From contig OY987273.1 in NCBI GenBank assembly GCA_963920665.1, forward strand, positions 11,782,501 to 11,846,500: a stretch of 64,000 bases of DNA, given 5' to 3'. Of the stretch, positions 63,791 to 64,000 are shown in pieces. The translations under genes were made by a program, and so were the position numbers. This DNA is from Straminergon stramineum (taxonomy: Eukaryota > Streptophyta > Bryopsida > Hypnales > Calliergonaceae). Position 1 is the first letter of the stretch. Each line of letters opens with the position of its first letter. The notes under the pieces are model-generated. The model had not been told where the DNA came from, made no database searches, and saw only the letters and a program-made list of their open reading frames with translations.

Positions 63791-64000
63791 GGATCGGATC
63801 CTCCATGTCGTTGTGGAGAATCGTCGAATGAAGTCAACGTTCCATTGAGGTCCAGGGTGACCGAGAAATGGCTCAACGTCGTCTTGGACCTGAATGGATT
63901 ATTATGTGTCTGCGAGGATGCTAAAGTGAAGGGTTGGGCGAGGCACGTCGGTGATGTGTCGCAGCCCCACTCCGCCACAATTCCTGCGGTTGTGGGGCTG
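63791..64000 (+). CDS. FCP1-like HAD phosphatase exon of copy 3, cut by the window end
   Basis: Open for all 70 codons from the TTAGCAG acceptor to the window edge. EKWLNVVLDLNGLLCVCED is HAD motif I with Asn in place of the second Asp, and it matches the copy 2 HAD exon (44045-43242) closely. The upstream segment (GSDPP...) also matches, so the exon start is conserved. It is joined in phase 0 to the preceding tail exon (donor at 63612), which supports one ParB-methylase-HAD protein. In FCP1-like enzymes the first Asp is the nucleophile; the DxNG variant may be inactive or altered. The remaining motifs lie beyond the window. Confidence 0.65.

Noticed and set aside
63784..63978. A minus-strand gene of 64 residues
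   Set aside because: It is the complement of the HAD exon of copy 3.

Overview
The window looks like nuclear DNA of a land plant. An interstitial Arabidopsis-type telomere repeat (TTTAGGG) lies at about 53.7 kb. Genes are interrupted by GT-AG introns, and the plant-style mobile DNA includes two solo LTRs with perfect 5-bp target duplications, a CACTA-type MITE with a 3-bp duplication, a Mutator-type MITE with a 9-bp duplication and a tRNA-derived SINE-like unit. Most of the window is AT-rich, gene-poor and repeat-rich, as in large genomes of non-flowering plants. The sequence alone does not fix the lineage.

Layout: 0-13 kb holds a broken acidic reading frame, AT-rich DNA, short tandem arrays and one solo LTR. 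12.8-17.3 kb holds copy 1 of an unusual gene family. 17.3-27.7 kb is an LTR fragment followed by a block of satellites arranged with mirror symmetry. 29.3-37.7 kb contains a multi-exon, methyltransferase-fold pseudogene (copy 4), apparently interrupted by a retroelement-like insertion at about 29.7-33.5 kb. 39 kb has a hairpin MITE. 43.2-50.5 kb, minus strand, contains copy 2 of the gene family next to a nearly intact DUF7869-type transposase gene. 50.7-51.5 kb is an array of short palindromes. 51.6-52.7 kb is a solo LTR. 57-64 kb, plus strand, contains copy 3, the most complete copy, which runs off the window end.

The central find is this family. Reading the copies against each other gives one multi-exon gene: an N-terminal domain of about 130 residues, a ParB-like segment with an NGQHS motif, a helical region, a DNA N4/N6-methyltransferase-like fold with a degenerate DPPY motif and an FAG motif, an acidic/basic and coiled-coil tail, and an FCP1-like HAD phosphatase domain. 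All copies are decayed. Most lesions are in-frame stop codons, mainly TAG, with very few frameshifts. Almost every intron seen in copies 2 and 3, one intron of copy 1 and the upstream flanks carry a roughly 19-23 bp palindrome built on GTCGANTCGAC (TTAGGTCGACTCGACCTAA in copies 2 and 3, ATTCAAGTC...GACTTGAAT near copy 1). No such site was noticed in an exon. Together with the neighbouring transposase, this suggests a mobile or formerly mobile unit whose ParB/methylase protein may recognise its own palindromes. That last step is inference.
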